From CALXVA01 sp944393025 (GTDB lineage Bacteria > Bacillota > Clostridia > TANB77 > CAG-508), in NCBI GenBank assembly GCA_963931445.1, contig OZ007016.1:372001-436000 (forward strand): a stretch of DNA of 64,000 bases. Reading direction: 5' to 3'. How positions within the stretch are numbered: position 1 is the first letter of the stretch; each line of letters opens with the position of its first letter. The notes under the pieces are model-generated. The model was not told where the DNA came from, ran no database searches, and saw only the letters and a list, made by a program, of their open reading frames with translations. Below are positions 19,463-29,070 of this stretch, one piece after another. The position numbers and the translations under genes are program-made.

Positions 19463-19502
19463 AAATATATGATGTGCATTATATTAAACACATCATATAT
19501 TT
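19463..19502 (+). terminator. Hairpin after the prepilin-like gene
   Basis: AAATATATGATGTG pairs with CACATCATATATTT across a 12-base loop. It ends just before the ribosome binding site of the deaminase gene. Confidence 0.6.
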
Positions 19503-19520
19503 AGTTTGGAGGAAAAAAAG

Positions 19521-19982
19521 ATGAATAAATATATGCAAATAGCAAATGAATGTGCAAAATATGGTTCAAACATAGGAGAAGGAGGCCCATTTGGAGCAGT
19601 TATTGTAGATAAGAGTGGAAATATAGTTTCGAAAGGAAACAATATGGTTTTAAAAAATAATGATCCAACAGCCCATGCAGAAATAACTGTTATAAGAGAG
19701 GCTTGTAGAAAACTTAAAACCTATGATTTGTCAGAATATATATTATATACATCTTGTGAGCCATGTCCAATGTGCTTATCTGCAATTATTTGGGCAAATA
19801 TAAAAGAAGTATATTATGCTTGTACCAGAGTTGATGCAGGAAAAATTGGATTTAGAGATGATGTAATATATGACTATTTAGCGGGAAAAAATAAAGATAT
19901 GATTAATTTAAAACAAATTGATAGAGCTGAATGTAAAAGTTTATTTGAAGATTATGAGAAAAATAATAGAATTATATATTAA
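19521..19982 (+). CDS. Guanine deaminase-type cytidine/deoxycytidylate deaminase family enzyme
   Basis: Zinc-dependent deaminase of 153 residues. Zinc-site motifs are complete: THAE-type PTAHAEITVIREAC near residue 51 and SCEPCPMCLSAI near 80. The flanking GGPFGAVIVDK and YACTRVDAGKIGFRDD resemble Bacillus GuaD (guanine to xanthine) more than tRNA adenosine deaminase TadA. Start at MNKYMQIA behind TTTGGAGG; an upstream TTG is less likely. Substrate is inferred by resemblance. It stands between the prepilin-like gene and adhE. Confidence 0.8.
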   Translation: MNKYMQIANECAKYGSNIGEGGPFGAVIVDKSGNIVSKGNNMVLKNNDPTAHAEITVIREACRKLKTYDLSEYILYTSCEPCPMCLSAIIWANIKEVYYACTRVDAGKIGFRDDVIYDYLAGKNKDMINLKQIDRAECKSLFEDYEKNNRIIY

Positions 19983-20013
19983 AAAATACTCGAATAAACA
20001 CGAAGAAATTTAC

Positions 20014-20042
20014 TTGACATTAATTTCACAATTATATATTAT
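20014..20042 (+). promoter_or_regulatory. Candidate adhE promoter
   Basis: TTGACA (20014-20019), 17-base spacer, TATTAT (20037-20042). It is followed by a TTAA-rich inverted repeat before adhE. Confidence 0.5.
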
Positions 20043-20054
20043 AATTATGGAATT

Positions 20055-20093
20055 AATGTTAAATAAATTACTAAAAACATTTAGTTTAACATT
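20055..20093 (+). promoter_or_regulatory. Inverted repeat upstream of adhE, possible redox-regulator site
   Basis: AATGTTAAA and TTTAACATT are perfect inverted 9-mers 21 bases apart, between the candidate promoter and adhE. The TTAACAT half-sites recall Rex operators, which commonly control adhE in Clostridia, but the spacing is longer than the usual TTGTTAANNNNTTAACAA, so this is tentative. Confidence 0.35.
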
Positions 20094-20132
20094 GTACTAA
20101 TAAATAAAATTTATGAACCTAAGGAGGTAAAC

Positions 20133-22736
20133 ATGGGAAAAGAAATTAGTGAAGAAGAACAAAATAAAATTAAGGAAATGATAGATGAACTTATAAGAAA
20201 AGCTAAAAGAGCATCTGAAGAATATCTAAAATTAAATCAAGAAGATGTAAATAGAATAGTAAAAGCTATGGCTATGGCAGGACTGGAACATCATATGGAA
20301 CTTGCTAAAATGGCGGTAGAAGAAACAGGAAGAGGTATATATGAAGATAAAATAACTAAAAATATGTTTGCAACTGAATATATATATCATAGTATTAAAT
20401 ATGATAAAACAGTAGGAGTTATTGAAGAAAATGAAGAAGAAGGTTATACAGAAATAGCAGAACCTATCGGAATAATTGCAGGTGTAACACCAGTTACAAA
20501 TCCTACTTCAACAACAATGTTTAAATCTATAATTGCAGCAAAAACTAGAAATGTTATAGTATTTGGATTTCATCCATCTGCTCAAAAATGTAGTAGTGAG
20601 GCTGCTAGAATTTTAAGAGATGCTGCAGTATCAGCTGGTGCACCAGAAGATTGTATACTATGGATTGAAGAACCATCAGTTACTGCAACAAATATGCTTA
20701 TGCATCATCCAGATGTAAATTTAATTTTAGCTACAGGTGGAACAGGTATGGTTAAAGCTGCATATTCTTGTGGAAAACCAGCATTAGGAGTTGGACCAGG
20801 AAATGTACCTTGTTATATAGACAAAACAGCTAAATTAAGAACTTCTGTTAACGATTTAGTTATGTCAAAATCTTTTGACAATGGTATGATTTGCGCATCT
20901 GAACAATCTGTAATTGTAGATAGAGAAATAAAAGATGAATTTGAAAAGCTAATGAAAGAATCTAATTGCTACTTTCTATCAGATGAAGAAACAAAAAGAT
21001 TAAGAGATACAATGTTTATAAAAGAAAAAGATGGAGCATTAAATTCAGCAATAGTTGGACAAAGCCCATACAATATAGCCCAAGAAGCAGGAATAGAGGT
21101 ACCACAAGATACTAAGGTATTAGTTTTAAAGGAAAATGGAGTGGGAATAGAATATCCATTTTCAAAAGAAAAACTAAGTCCAGTTTTAGCATATTATGTA
21201 GTAGAAAATGCAGATGAAGGAATAGATTTAGCTGAAAAATTAATTGAGTTTGGAGGACTTGGTCATTCAGCAGTAATTCATTCAGAAGATAAAGAAACAA
21301 TATTAAAATTTTCAGAAAAAGTTAAAGTAGGAAGAATAATTGTGAATTCTCCGTCAACTCATGGAGCAATAGGTGATATATATAATACAAATATGCCGTC
21401 ATTGACACTGGGATGTGGTACATTTGGTGGTAATTCGACAACAGCAAATGTATCAAGTGTGAACCTAATAAATATAAAAAGAGTTGCTAATAGGAGGGTT
21501 AATATGCAATGGTTTAAAATTCCAGAAAAAATATATTTTGAATCAGGATCAATAGCGTATTTAGAAAAAATGCCAGAGATAACAAGAGCATTTATTGTAA
21601 CAGATCCTTCAATGATTGAGTTAGGATATATCGATAAAATATTATACCATTTAAGAAAAAGACATGAATATGTACATTCTGAGATTTTTTCAGAAGTAGA
21701 ATCTGATCCATCATTTGACACAATAAATAAAGGTGTAAAAATGATGAATGAATTCAAACCAGATGTAATAATTGCAGTAGGTGGAGGAAGTCCAATAGAT
21801 GCTGCAAAAGGAATGTGGTTATTTTATGAACATCCAGAAGCAGATATAGAAGGATTAAAACTTAAATTCATGGATATTAGAAAGCGTACTTATAAATTTC
21901 CAAAATTAGGAGAAAAAGCAAAATTTGTAGCAATACCTACAACATCTGGAACTGGATCAGAAGTTACATCATTTGCAGTAATAACAGATAAAAAGTTAAA
22001 CAAAAAATATCCTTTGGCAGATTATGAGTTAACACCAGATGTAGCAATAGTTGACCCAGAATTAGTAATGAGTCTACCAAAGAGAATTACAGCAGATACC
22101 GGTATGGATGTTTTAACACACGCAATAGAAAGCTATGTTTCAAATATGGCATCAGACTATACTGATGGATTAGCAGAAAAAGCAGTAGAACTTGTATTTA
22201 AGAATATAAGAGAAGCATATAATAATGGAACTAATAAAGAAGCAAGAGAACATATGCATAATGCAAGTACAATAGCAGGAATGGCCTTTACAAATGCATT
22301 TTTAGGAATAAATCATTCACTTGCCCATAAAATTGGTGGAGAATTCCATGTATCACATGGTAGAGCAAATGCAATATTATTGCCATATGTTATAAGATAC
22401 AACAGTAGTAAGCCTACTAAATTTGTATCATTTCCTAAATATGAGTACTTTATAGCAGACCAAAAATATGCTGACCTTTCAAGAAGAATGAACTTCCCAG
22501 CATATACAAATGAAGAAGGTGTAAATTCATTAATTGAAGAAATTAAAAAGTTAAATGCAGATTTAGGAATAGAGAGATGTTTTAAAGATACTGGAATTGA
22601 TGAAAGTGAATTTATGGCAAAAGTAGATATGCTAGCAGAAAGAAGTTTCGAAGACCAATGTACAACAGCAAATCCAAGACTTCCATTAGTAAGTGAACTT
22701 AAACAAATATTAATAGATAGCTATTATGGAAAATAG
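20133..22736 (+). CDS. adhE: Bifunctional aldehyde-alcohol dehydrogenase
   Basis: Converts acetyl-CoA to acetaldehyde and then ethanol with NADH, a fermentation end step. 867 residues, the normal AdhE length. The N-terminal CoA-acylating aldehyde dehydrogenase half has PTSTTMFKSI and the catalytic Cys in MICASEQS near residue 254. The C-terminal iron-dependent alcohol dehydrogenase half begins near 455 and has the cofactor loop GGGSPIDAAKG near 549, TTSGTGSEVTSFAV, and iron-ligand His in DVLTHAIESYVS and GINHSLAHKIGG. Ribosome site AAGGAGG. With PflB/PflA (50-54 kb) it supports mixed-acid or ethanol fermentation. AdhE normally forms spirosomes. Confidence 0.96.
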   Translation: MGKEISEEEQNKIKEMIDELIRKAKRASEEYLKLNQEDVNRIVKAMAMAGLEHHMELAKMAVEETGRGIYEDKITKNMFATEYIYHSIKYDKTVGVIEENEEEGYTEIAEPIGIIAGVTPVTNPTSTTMFKSIIAAKTRNVIVFGFHPSAQKCSSEAARILRDAAVSAGAPEDCILWIEEPSVTATNMLMHHPDVNLILATGGTGMVKAAYSCGKPALGVGPGNVPCYIDKTAKLRTSVNDLVMSKSFDNGMICASEQSVIVDREIKDEFEKLMKESNCYFLSDEETKRLRDTMFIKEKDGALNSAIVGQSPYNIAQEAGIEVPQDTKVLVLKENGVGIEYPFSKEKLSPVLAYYVVENADEGIDLAEKLIEFGGLGHSAVIHSEDKETILKFSEKVKVGRIIVNSPSTHGAIGDIYNTNMPSLTLGCGTFGGNSTTANVSSVNLINIKRVANRRVNMQWFKIPEKIYFESGSIAYLEKMPEITRAFIVTDPSMIELGYIDKILYHLRKRHEYVHSEIFSEVESDPSFDTINKGVKMMNEFKPDVIIAVGGGSPIDAAKGMWLFYEHPEADIEGLKLKFMDIRKRTYKFPKLGEKAKFVAIPTTSGTGSEVTSFAVITDKKLNKKYPLADYELTPDVAIVDPELVMSLPKRITADTGMDVLTHAIESYVSNMASDYTDGLAEKAVELVFKNIREAYNNGTNKEAREHMHNASTIAGMAFTNAFLGINHSLAHKIGGEFHVSHGRANAILLPYVIRYNSSKPTKFVSFPKYEYFIADQKYADLSRRMNFPAYTNEEGVNSLIEEIKKLNADLGIERCFKDTGIDESEFMAKVDMLAERSFEDQCTTANPRLPLVSELKQILIDSYYGK

Positions 22737-22800
22737 TTTACTGCAACATATATGAGCTATTTTTAAAAATCATTGACATATTTTTCTTACTTTTTATATC

Positions 22801-22834
22801 AAAAAATCCAACTCTTATCGAGCTGGATTTTTTG
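22801..22834 (+). terminator. adhE terminator
   Basis: AAAAAATCCAACTC pairs with GAGCTGGATTTTTT (one mismatch), ending in a T run. Confidence 0.85.
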
Positions 22835-22967
22835 TTTCTTGGGCTCCTATTTCAGGATACCCTCTTTGTATTATAGATGTAAATTATAATATAAATAATT
22901 TTTTTGTTTCACATTAATTGAAAATTTATACCAATACTTTAATTGATTATACAAAAAATTAAAAAAT

Positions 22968-23000
22968 AAATCCACATGTTATTGAAAAAATGTGGATTTT
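22968..23000. terminator. Second hairpin before the hydrolase gene
   Basis: AAATCCACAT pairs with ATGTGGATTT around a 12-base loop. Together with the adhE terminator it is all that is recognisable in the 22737-23044 gap. Confidence 0.6.
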
Positions 23001-23044
23001 AATATATAATTCCAAAAGAAAATGTATTTACAAGGAAGAATAAT

Positions 23045-23959
23045 ATGATAATAATTCTAATTATTTTAATATGTATATTAATTATAACAGGGTTAGTAAC
23101 AGGAAATTTTTTGTTCAATCTTGCATTAAATCCAAAAACTTCCAAAGCACTAATATTTAATAGTGAATTTGACGAGGCAAAAGAAAAACTAAGAATAGAA
23201 AATACTAAATGGCTAAATGAAAATGCAAAAAGCATAGAAATTGAAAATAAAAAAATAAATTTAAATGCTTATGAAGTTCAAAATAAAAAAGAAAGTAAAA
23301 ATTGGGTTATTGCTGTTCACGGATATACAGATTCTGCATATTTTATGGTGAATTCAGCTAAAATGTTTTTAAATTATGGATACAATGTTTTAATGCCAGA
23401 TTTAAGAGCTCATGGAAAAAGTGATGGCAAGTATATTGGAATGGGGTGGCTAGATAGATTAGATTTAATGTCTTGGATTGATTATTTAATTGCTACTTAT
23501 GGGAATATAAAAATTATCTTATATGGAATTTCTATGGGAGCTGCTACTGTTATGATGACAAGTGGAGAAAAGTTGCCATCAAATGTAAGAGTTGCAATAG
23601 AAGATTGTGGATATACATCAGTATGGGAAGAATTTGCAGGAAAGTTAAAAACTTTATTTCATATGCCAACCTTTCCAGCATTATATAATGCAAATTTAAT
23701 TACAAAAATAAGAGCAGGATATTCACTGAAAAAAGCATCAGCAATAAAACAAATTAAAAAAACAAAAATACCAACATTATTTATACATGGTGATCAAGAT
23801 AAATTTGTTCCATTTTATATGTTGGATAAACTATATAATGTAGCAAATTGCCCAAAAGAAAAGTTGGTAATAAAAAATGCAGGACATGCTGAAGCACAAT
23901 GGATAGAACCAGAGAAATATTGGCATACAGTAAAAAGATTTATAAAAAGATATATATAA
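23045..23959 (+). CDS. Alpha/beta hydrolase, membrane-anchored
   Basis: 304 residues. An N-terminal hydrophobic helix (IILIILICILIITGLVTG) probably anchors it in the membrane with the hydrolase domain outside or peripheral. The catalytic fold is clear: oxyanion-side VIAVHGYTDSA near residue 95, PDLRAHGKSDG near 118, nucleophile elbow YGISMGAA near 160, an Asp in FIHGDQDKFVP near 258 and the catalytic His in KNAGHAEAQ near 281. The arrangement resembles the YqkD/BAAT-like alpha/beta hydrolases of Bacilli and Clostridia. Substrate unknown. The kinase gene follows by 28 bases. Confidence 0.85.
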   Translation: MIIILIILICILIITGLVTGNFLFNLALNPKTSKALIFNSEFDEAKEKLRIENTKWLNENAKSIEIENKKINLNAYEVQNKKESKNWVIAVHGYTDSAYFMVNSAKMFLNYGYNVLMPDLRAHGKSDGKYIGMGWLDRLDLMSWIDYLIATYGNIKIILYGISMGAATVMMTSGEKLPSNVRVAIEDCGYTSVWEEFAGKLKTLFHMPTFPALYNANLITKIRAGYSLKKASAIKQIKKTKIPTLFIHGDQDKFVPFYMLDKLYNVANCPKEKLVIKNAGHAEAQWIEPEKYWHTVKRFIKRYI

Positions 23960-23987
23960 TTTCTAAATAAATGAAAGGGATAAAAAA

Positions 23988-24566
23988 ATGGCAAATTCAA
24001 AAATTATAATAGTAGAAGGACCACAAGGAGTAGGAAAAACAACAATAACAGATTATATAAGACATGCAATACCATATACTAATTTGTATAGATTAAGTGG
24101 AACAGCAGATATATCAATAGAGGGAAAAGAAAAGGCAAGAGTGATGTATGAAGACTTATTAGAATATATAGAAAAGTTACAAAATAAAAGTATTAACTTA
24201 CTTTTTGATAGGACTTTTTTTACAGAAGAAATTTATTGCAGATTAGGATTTAAAGAATATTCTTTTTCTGATGTATATGAAAAATTAATAGACAAACTAG
24301 CTAGTCTTGATTTTGATATTTATTATATTACTTTGTATTTGAGTAATGTGGATGAATTTACTAAAAGACTAAATAGAGAAGGAAAAACAAAAGTAAAATT
24401 TACAGAATTTAACAAAAATAGTAGCAACAATCAGCAGAATGAATATTTAAAATTAGCAAAGGAAATAGAAAATAAATACAAAAACATTCATGTGATTAAC
24501 ATCGATAACAGTAGGAATCTTAATGATGTAAAAAAAGAGTTAAAAGAATTGCTTCAATGGAATTAA
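23988..24566 (+). CDS. P-loop nucleoside/nucleotide kinase (thymidylate kinase-like)
   Basis: Opens with the Walker A motif VEGPQGVGKTT at residues 9-19, followed by a central LLFDRTFFTEEIY, the DR-type motif of deoxynucleoside and thymidylate kinases. 192 residues is in range. It lacks a strict TMPK LID signature by eye, so deoxynucleoside kinase or a related phosphotransferase remains possible. AAAGGGAT precedes the ATG, and a perfect terminator follows at 24601. Confidence 0.7.
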   Translation: MANSKIIIVEGPQGVGKTTITDYIRHAIPYTNLYRLSGTADISIEGKEKARVMYEDLLEYIEKLQNKSINLLFDRTFFTEEIYCRLGFKEYSFSDVYEKLIDKLASLDFDIYYITLYLSNVDEFTKRLNREGKTKVKFTEFNKNSSNNQQNEYLKLAKEIENKYKNIHVINIDNSRNLNDVKKELKELLQWN

Positions 24567-24600
24567 ATAAATATTAGTAAAAGAGATATTTTGAATAATT

Positions 24601-24626
24601 AAAACAACAATATATATTGTTGTTTT
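24601..24626. terminator. Palindromic terminator
   Basis: AAAACAACAATAT / ATATTGTTGTTTT, a perfect palindrome with T run, between the kinase gene and gatC. Confidence 0.75.
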
Positions 24627-24699
24627 AATTTGCTACTTGTATTTTAAGTCAAAAGTATGTATAATTGTAAATATTAATTCGGAAAGGAATGATAAAGGT

Positions 24700-24990
24700 A
24701 TGGCAAATGTAAGTAAAGAAGAATTATTGCATATAGCAAATCTTGCAAACTTGAATATAAAAGATGAAGAAATAGATAGCTATTTAGCAAATTTAAAAGA
24801 TATATTAAATTTTGCAGAAATAGTAAATAATGCAAATACAGAAGGATTACAAGAAACAATAGGAGAAAATGATAAATGTAATGTATTTAGAAAAGATGAA
24901 GTAAAAACTTTTGAAGATAATAAAATGTTAATACAAAATGCAAAAGAACAAGAGAGAAATATGTTTAAAATACCTAAAGTTATACAATAG
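24700..24990 (+). CDS. gatC: Asp/Glu-tRNA amidotransferase subunit C
   Basis: The small stabilising subunit of GatCAB, which converts Glu-tRNA(Gln) and Asp-tRNA(Asn) to the amidated forms. 96 residues, typical length, with the family pattern VSKEELLHIANLANLNI, LNFAEIVNNANTEG and FRKDEVKTF. Start at MANVSKEE behind AAAGG; upstream in-frame residues lack family similarity. gatA starts 15 bases after its stop, so gatC-gatA-gatB is an operon. Confidence 0.93.
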   Translation: MANVSKEELLHIANLANLNIKDEEIDSYLANLKDILNFAEIVNNANTEGLQETIGENDKCNVFRKDEVKTFEDNKMLIQNAKEQERNMFKIPKVIQ

Positions 24991-25005
24991 GAGGTTTGTT
25001 ATAGA

Positions 25006-26475
25006 ATGAATATTACTAATTTAACAGTACATGAGCTTGTGGAAAAAATGAAAAACAAAGAATTAACATCAGAAGAAATTACAAAAGCTTATGTAGATAG
25101 AATAAATAATAAAGAACCAGATGTTAATGCATTTGTTACAACTTTATGTGTTGAAGCCTTAGAAAAAGCAAAAGAGATAGACAAAAAAAGAAAAGAAAGA
25201 GAGAAAGTATCCAATTTTGCTGGAATTCCAGTAGGAATAAAAGATAATATTTGTACAAAAGGCATTAAGACTACTTGTAGTTCTAAAATGCTTGAAGATT
25301 TTATATCACCATACAATGCAACTGTTACAGAAAAGTTATTAAAAGAAGATTTAATTAATTTAGGCAAATTAAATATGGATGAATTTGCAATGGGAGCAGC
25401 AACAGAATATTCATATTTTAAGAAAACAAGCAATCCATGGAACTTGAATTGCGTTCCAGGAGGTTCATCTGGTGGTAGTGCAGCAGCAGTTGCAGGAGAA
25501 CTTGTACCATGGGCTCTAGGAAGTGATACTGGGGGATCTATTCGTCAACCAGCAGCATTTTGCGGTGTAGTTGGATTAAAACCAACTTATGGATTAGTTT
25601 CAAGATATGGATTAGTGGCTTTTGCATCATCATTAGATCAAATTGGACCTATTACAAAAGATGTAACAGATGCTGCAATGCTTTTAAACATAATAGCAGG
25701 GCATGATGAAAAAGATACAACTTCATATGAAATTCCAGAAAAAGATTATACTAAGACTTTAAATGAAAATATAAAAGGCTTAAAAATAGGTGTTCCTAAA
25801 GAGTTTTTTGCAGAAGGAATAAATGAAGAAGTAAAATCAAAAATATATGAAGCAATAGATATTTATAAAAAATTAGGTGCAGAAGTAGAAGAATTTTCAT
25901 TAGATATTGCAAAATATTCATTAGCTACTTATTATATTATAGCTTGTGCAGAAGCAAGCTCAAATTTAGGAAGATTTGATGGAATAAGGTATGGACATAG
26001 AACTAAAAACTTTACTAATTTAAAAGAATTATATAGAAATTCTAGAAGTGAGGGATTTGGAGCAGAAGTAAAAAGAAGAATCATACTTGGAACTTATGTA
26101 CTTTCATCAGGATATTATGATGCATATTATAAAAAAGCTCAACAAGTTCGTACATTGGTAAAAAATGAGTTTAGTAAAGCATTTGAAAAATATGATGTAA
26201 TATTAACACCAACAGCTCCAAATGTTGCATTTGAAATGGGTACAAAATCTAATAATCCATTAGAAATGTATTTAGCAGATATTTGTACAGTATCTGTAAA
26301 TATTGCAGGTCTTCCAGCAATATCAATTCCATGTGGAGTAAATGGGGATAATATGCCTATAGGAATGCAATTAATTGGAAATAAATTTGAAGAAGAAAAG
26401 ATATTAAATACAGCATATGCTTTTGAACAAGAATATGGATTTAGAGAAAAATATAAACCTGAGTTTAAGAAGTAG
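25006..26475 (+). CDS. gatA: Asp/Glu-tRNA amidotransferase subunit A (glutaminase)
   Basis: Amidase-signature enzyme of 489 residues that releases ammonia from glutamine for GatB. The Ser-cisSer-Lys triad is visible: Lys in VGIKDNI near residue 78, the glycine/serine-rich PGGSSGGSAAAVAG near 152 and the nucleophile Ser in GSDTGGSIRQPAAF near 176. It sits between gatC and gatB with a 12-base gap to gatB. No oddities. Confidence 0.97.
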   Translation: MNITNLTVHELVEKMKNKELTSEEITKAYVDRINNKEPDVNAFVTTLCVEALEKAKEIDKKRKEREKVSNFAGIPVGIKDNICTKGIKTTCSSKMLEDFISPYNATVTEKLLKEDLINLGKLNMDEFAMGAATEYSYFKKTSNPWNLNCVPGGSSGGSAAAVAGELVPWALGSDTGGSIRQPAAFCGVVGLKPTYGLVSRYGLVAFASSLDQIGPITKDVTDAAMLLNIIAGHDEKDTTSYEIPEKDYTKTLNENIKGLKIGVPKEFFAEGINEEVKSKIYEAIDIYKKLGAEVEEFSLDIAKYSLATYYIIACAEASSNLGRFDGIRYGHRTKNFTNLKELYRNSRSEGFGAEVKRRIILGTYVLSSGYYDAYYKKAQQVRTLVKNEFSKAFEKYDVILTPTAPNVAFEMGTKSNNPLEMYLADICTVSVNIAGLPAISIPCGVNGDNMPIGMQLIGNKFEEEKILNTAYAFEQEYGFREKYKPEFKK

Positions 26476-26487
26476 GGAGGAAATAAG

Positions 26488-27930
26488 ATGTTAAATGAAA
26501 ATTACGAGTTAATAATAGGATTAGAAGTGCATGCAGAGCTTTCAACAAAAACAAAAATATTTTGTTCTTGCCCTACAGAATTTGGAGCAGAACCAAATAC
26601 TCATGTATGTCCTGTGTGCATGGCAATGCCAGGAGCACTTCCAGTATTAAATGAAAAAGTTGTAGAATATGCTGTAAAAGCAGGACTTGCAACAAATTGT
26701 CAAATATCACAAAATAGTAAAAACGATAGAAAAAACTATTTTTACCCAGATACACCAAGAGCTTATCAAATATCACAGTTTGATAAACCACTTTGTGAGC
26801 ATGGATATATAGAAATAGACGATGACAAAGGAAATTCTAAGAAGATAGGAATTACTAGAATTCATATAGAAGATGATGCTGGAAAGTTAAATCACAATGA
26901 ATTTAGTGGAGGAAGTTTAGTAGATTTAAATAGAGCAGGAGTTCCGCTAATAGAAATTGTTTCAGAACCAGATTTACGCACTAGTGAAGAAGTAGATAAA
27001 TACTTAAAAAAATTGAAGGCAATACTTGAATATATAGAGGTATCAGACTGTAAAATGCAAGAAGGTTCATTTAGAGCAGATGTAAATGTTTCAGTAAGAA
27101 AAAAAGGTGAGAGCAAATTTGGTACAAGAACAGAAACAAAGAACATGAGTTCATTTAGAGCAATTACTAGAGAAATAGAATATGAAGCTAATAGACAAAT
27201 TGAAATATTAGAAAATGGTGGAAAAGTAGAGCAAGAAACATTAAGATGGGATGATATTTCAGGAAAAACTTTTTCAATGAGAAATAAAGAAGATGCTGAG
27301 GATTACAGATATTTTCCAGAGCCAGATTTGGTGGCAATTAAACTTTCAAAAGAATATATAGAAAACATAAAAAATAATTTACCAGAAATGCCAGAAAGTA
27401 GAAAATCAAGATATATGGAAGAGTTTAAATTATCTGAAAAAGATGCAAGACTTTTAACTAATTCAAAATATTTATCAAACATGTTTGAATCTGCAGAAAA
27501 AATATGTGGTAATGCAAAAGCTGTAGCAAATTGGCTACTTTCAGATATCTCAAGAATATTAAATGAAAAAGAAATGGAACCCTCAGAGATTCCATTTGAG
27601 GCAGAACATTTAGCAAAATTAATTGAATTAATTGACAAAGGAACAATAAGCTCTGCAATTGGAAAGAAAGTAGTAGAAGAATTATTTATTAATCCAAAAA
27701 ATCCAGAAGATATAATAAAAGAAAAAGGATGGATTCAAATTTCAGATGAAGGAGCTATTAAAGAAGTTGTAATGAAAATTTTGGAGAATAATCCTCAATC
27801 AATAGTAGATTATAAGGCAGGAAAAGATAGGGCACTTGGATTTTTAGTTGGACAAGCAATGAAAGAAACAAAAGGAAAAGCAAATCCTCAAATGCTTAAT
27901 AAAATGTTTTTAGAAGAACTAAAAAAATAA
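26488..27930 (+). CDS. gatB: Asp/Glu-tRNA amidotransferase subunit B
   Basis: The kinase/amidotransferase subunit of GatCAB, 480 residues. It begins YELIIGLEVHAELSTKTKIF, with zinc-site Cys in CSCPTEFG and VCPVCMAMPG, the tRNA-handling motif FYPDTPRAYQISQFD, and the C-terminal YqeY-like helical tail (FLVGQAMKETKGKANPQ). GAGGAAATAAG precedes the ATG. Presence of GatCAB implies a missing or indirect glutaminyl-tRNA pathway, as in most Firmicutes. Confidence 0.97.
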   Translation: MLNENYELIIGLEVHAELSTKTKIFCSCPTEFGAEPNTHVCPVCMAMPGALPVLNEKVVEYAVKAGLATNCQISQNSKNDRKNYFYPDTPRAYQISQFDKPLCEHGYIEIDDDKGNSKKIGITRIHIEDDAGKLNHNEFSGGSLVDLNRAGVPLIEIVSEPDLRTSEEVDKYLKKLKAILEYIEVSDCKMQEGSFRADVNVSVRKKGESKFGTRTETKNMSSFRAITREIEYEANRQIEILENGGKVEQETLRWDDISGKTFSMRNKEDAEDYRYFPEPDLVAIKLSKEYIENIKNNLPEMPESRKSRYMEEFKLSEKDARLLTNSKYLSNMFESAEKICGNAKAVANWLLSDISRILNEKEMEPSEIPFEAEHLAKLIELIDKGTISSAIGKKVVEELFINPKNPEDIIKEKGWIQISDEGAIKEVVMKILENNPQSIVDYKAGKDRALGFLVGQAMKETKGKANPQMLNKMFLEELKK

Positions 27931-27954
27931 TTAAAAATTATAAAAAATTGTAAG

Positions 27955-28002
27955 AAAAAATAGAACATGAACATAAATAATGTGTGCATGTTCTATTTTT
28001 TG
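27955..28002. terminator. gatCAB terminator
   Basis: AAAAAATAGAACATG pairs with CATGTTCTATTTTTT around a 17-base loop; symmetric A and T runs make it able to act in both directions. Confidence 0.8.
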
Positions 28003-28071
28003 CATATGAAAGTTTAAAATACTCAAAAGTGGAAATAATATAATTAATACATATAAAGGAGAAAATAGTAT

Positions 28072-28920
28072 ATGAAAATTGGAGTAGCACTATCTGGGGG
28101 AGGAATAAAAGGATTAGCACATGCAGGAGTTCTTAAAGCATTAGAGGAAAACAAAATAAAAATAGATATAATAGGTGGAACGAGTGCAGGAAGCATGGTT
28201 GCAAGTTTATATGCAATGGGATATACACCAGATGAAATATTAGAATGCTTTAAAAGTAATTTTAATAAAATATTAGGTGGGAGAAAAATTAGTCTTATTT
28301 CATGCATTAAACATCTTATTAATAATGACTTTAGAATGCAAGGGTTAAGAAAAGGCGAAGATATAGAAAATGTATTTAAAAAATTAGCATATGGCAAAAA
28401 TATAGATAATATTAGCAAAATTAATATGCCCATAGTAATTCCAAGTGTAGATTTAAATGATTCAAAAGAATATATTTTTACTAATAATATACCAAAAGGA
28501 GAAGAGAATAACACCAGATATATAACTGAAATAGGAATAGAAGAAGCAGTAAGAGCAAGTAGCAGTTTTCCAGCTGTATTTAATTTATGCACAATTAATA
28601 AACATACATTTATAGATGGAGGAGCATTAAACAACATTCCAGTAAATGAAGTTAGAAAGCAGGGTGCAGATAAGGTTATAGCTGTAAAATTTGAAGAAGA
28701 AAAGATTAATGAAAATAGTAATATGATAGATATAGTAATGAAAACTATAGATATAATGGGAAGCAAAATAGTAGAAAATAATTTGAACAAGAGTGATTAT
28801 ATACTAAATATAGATGCTAGAGAAATAGGATTTTTAGATGCAAAAAACATTGAAAAATGTTTTATATATGGTTACGAAGCTGTGAATAAAAATATTGACA
28901 ATATAAAAAGTTCGTTATAG
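28072..28920 (+). CDS. Patatin-like phospholipase, RssA/YlbK type
   Basis: Serine lipid acyl hydrolase family, 282 residues. The oxyanion loop GGGIKGLAHAGVL is at residues 9-21, the nucleophile in GGTSAGSMVAS near 39, and the Asp of the Ser-Asp dyad in FIDGGALNNIPV near 181. Soluble, no signal peptide. AAAGGAGA precedes the start. The last codon and stop lie at the edge of a GGGACAGG repeat, so the C-terminus may have been altered by that insertion. Substrate unknown. Confidence 0.88.
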   Translation: MKIGVALSGGGIKGLAHAGVLKALEENKIKIDIIGGTSAGSMVASLYAMGYTPDEILECFKSNFNKILGGRKISLISCIKHLINNDFRMQGLRKGEDIENVFKKLAYGKNIDNISKINMPIVIPSVDLNDSKEYIFTNNIPKGEENNTRYITEIGIEEAVRASSSFPAVFNLCTINKHTFIDGGALNNIPVNEVRKQGADKVIAVKFEEEKINENSNMIDIVMKTIDIMGSKIVENNLNKSDYILNIDAREIGFLDAKNIEKCFIYGYEAVNKNIDNIKSSL

Positions 28921-28970
28921 GGACAGGTCTTAAAACGAACTTTTATTCGTTTTGGGGACAGGCTTTAAAA
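28909..28970 (+). repeat. GGGACAGGTCTTAAAACGAA repeat, forward copy
   Basis: Two GGGACAGG boxes linked by TCTTAAAACGAACTTTTATTCGTTTT. Inverted copies lie at 29947-30016. The stop codon of the patatin gene overlaps its left edge. Confidence 0.75.
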
Positions 28971-29070
28971 ACAACTTCAAAAATAAAATTAATTTAAAAC
29001 ATTGAAAAATATTGAGAAAAATGGTATTATTGTATAAGTTATGTAATTGCAAATATAGGAGAAATTGTAA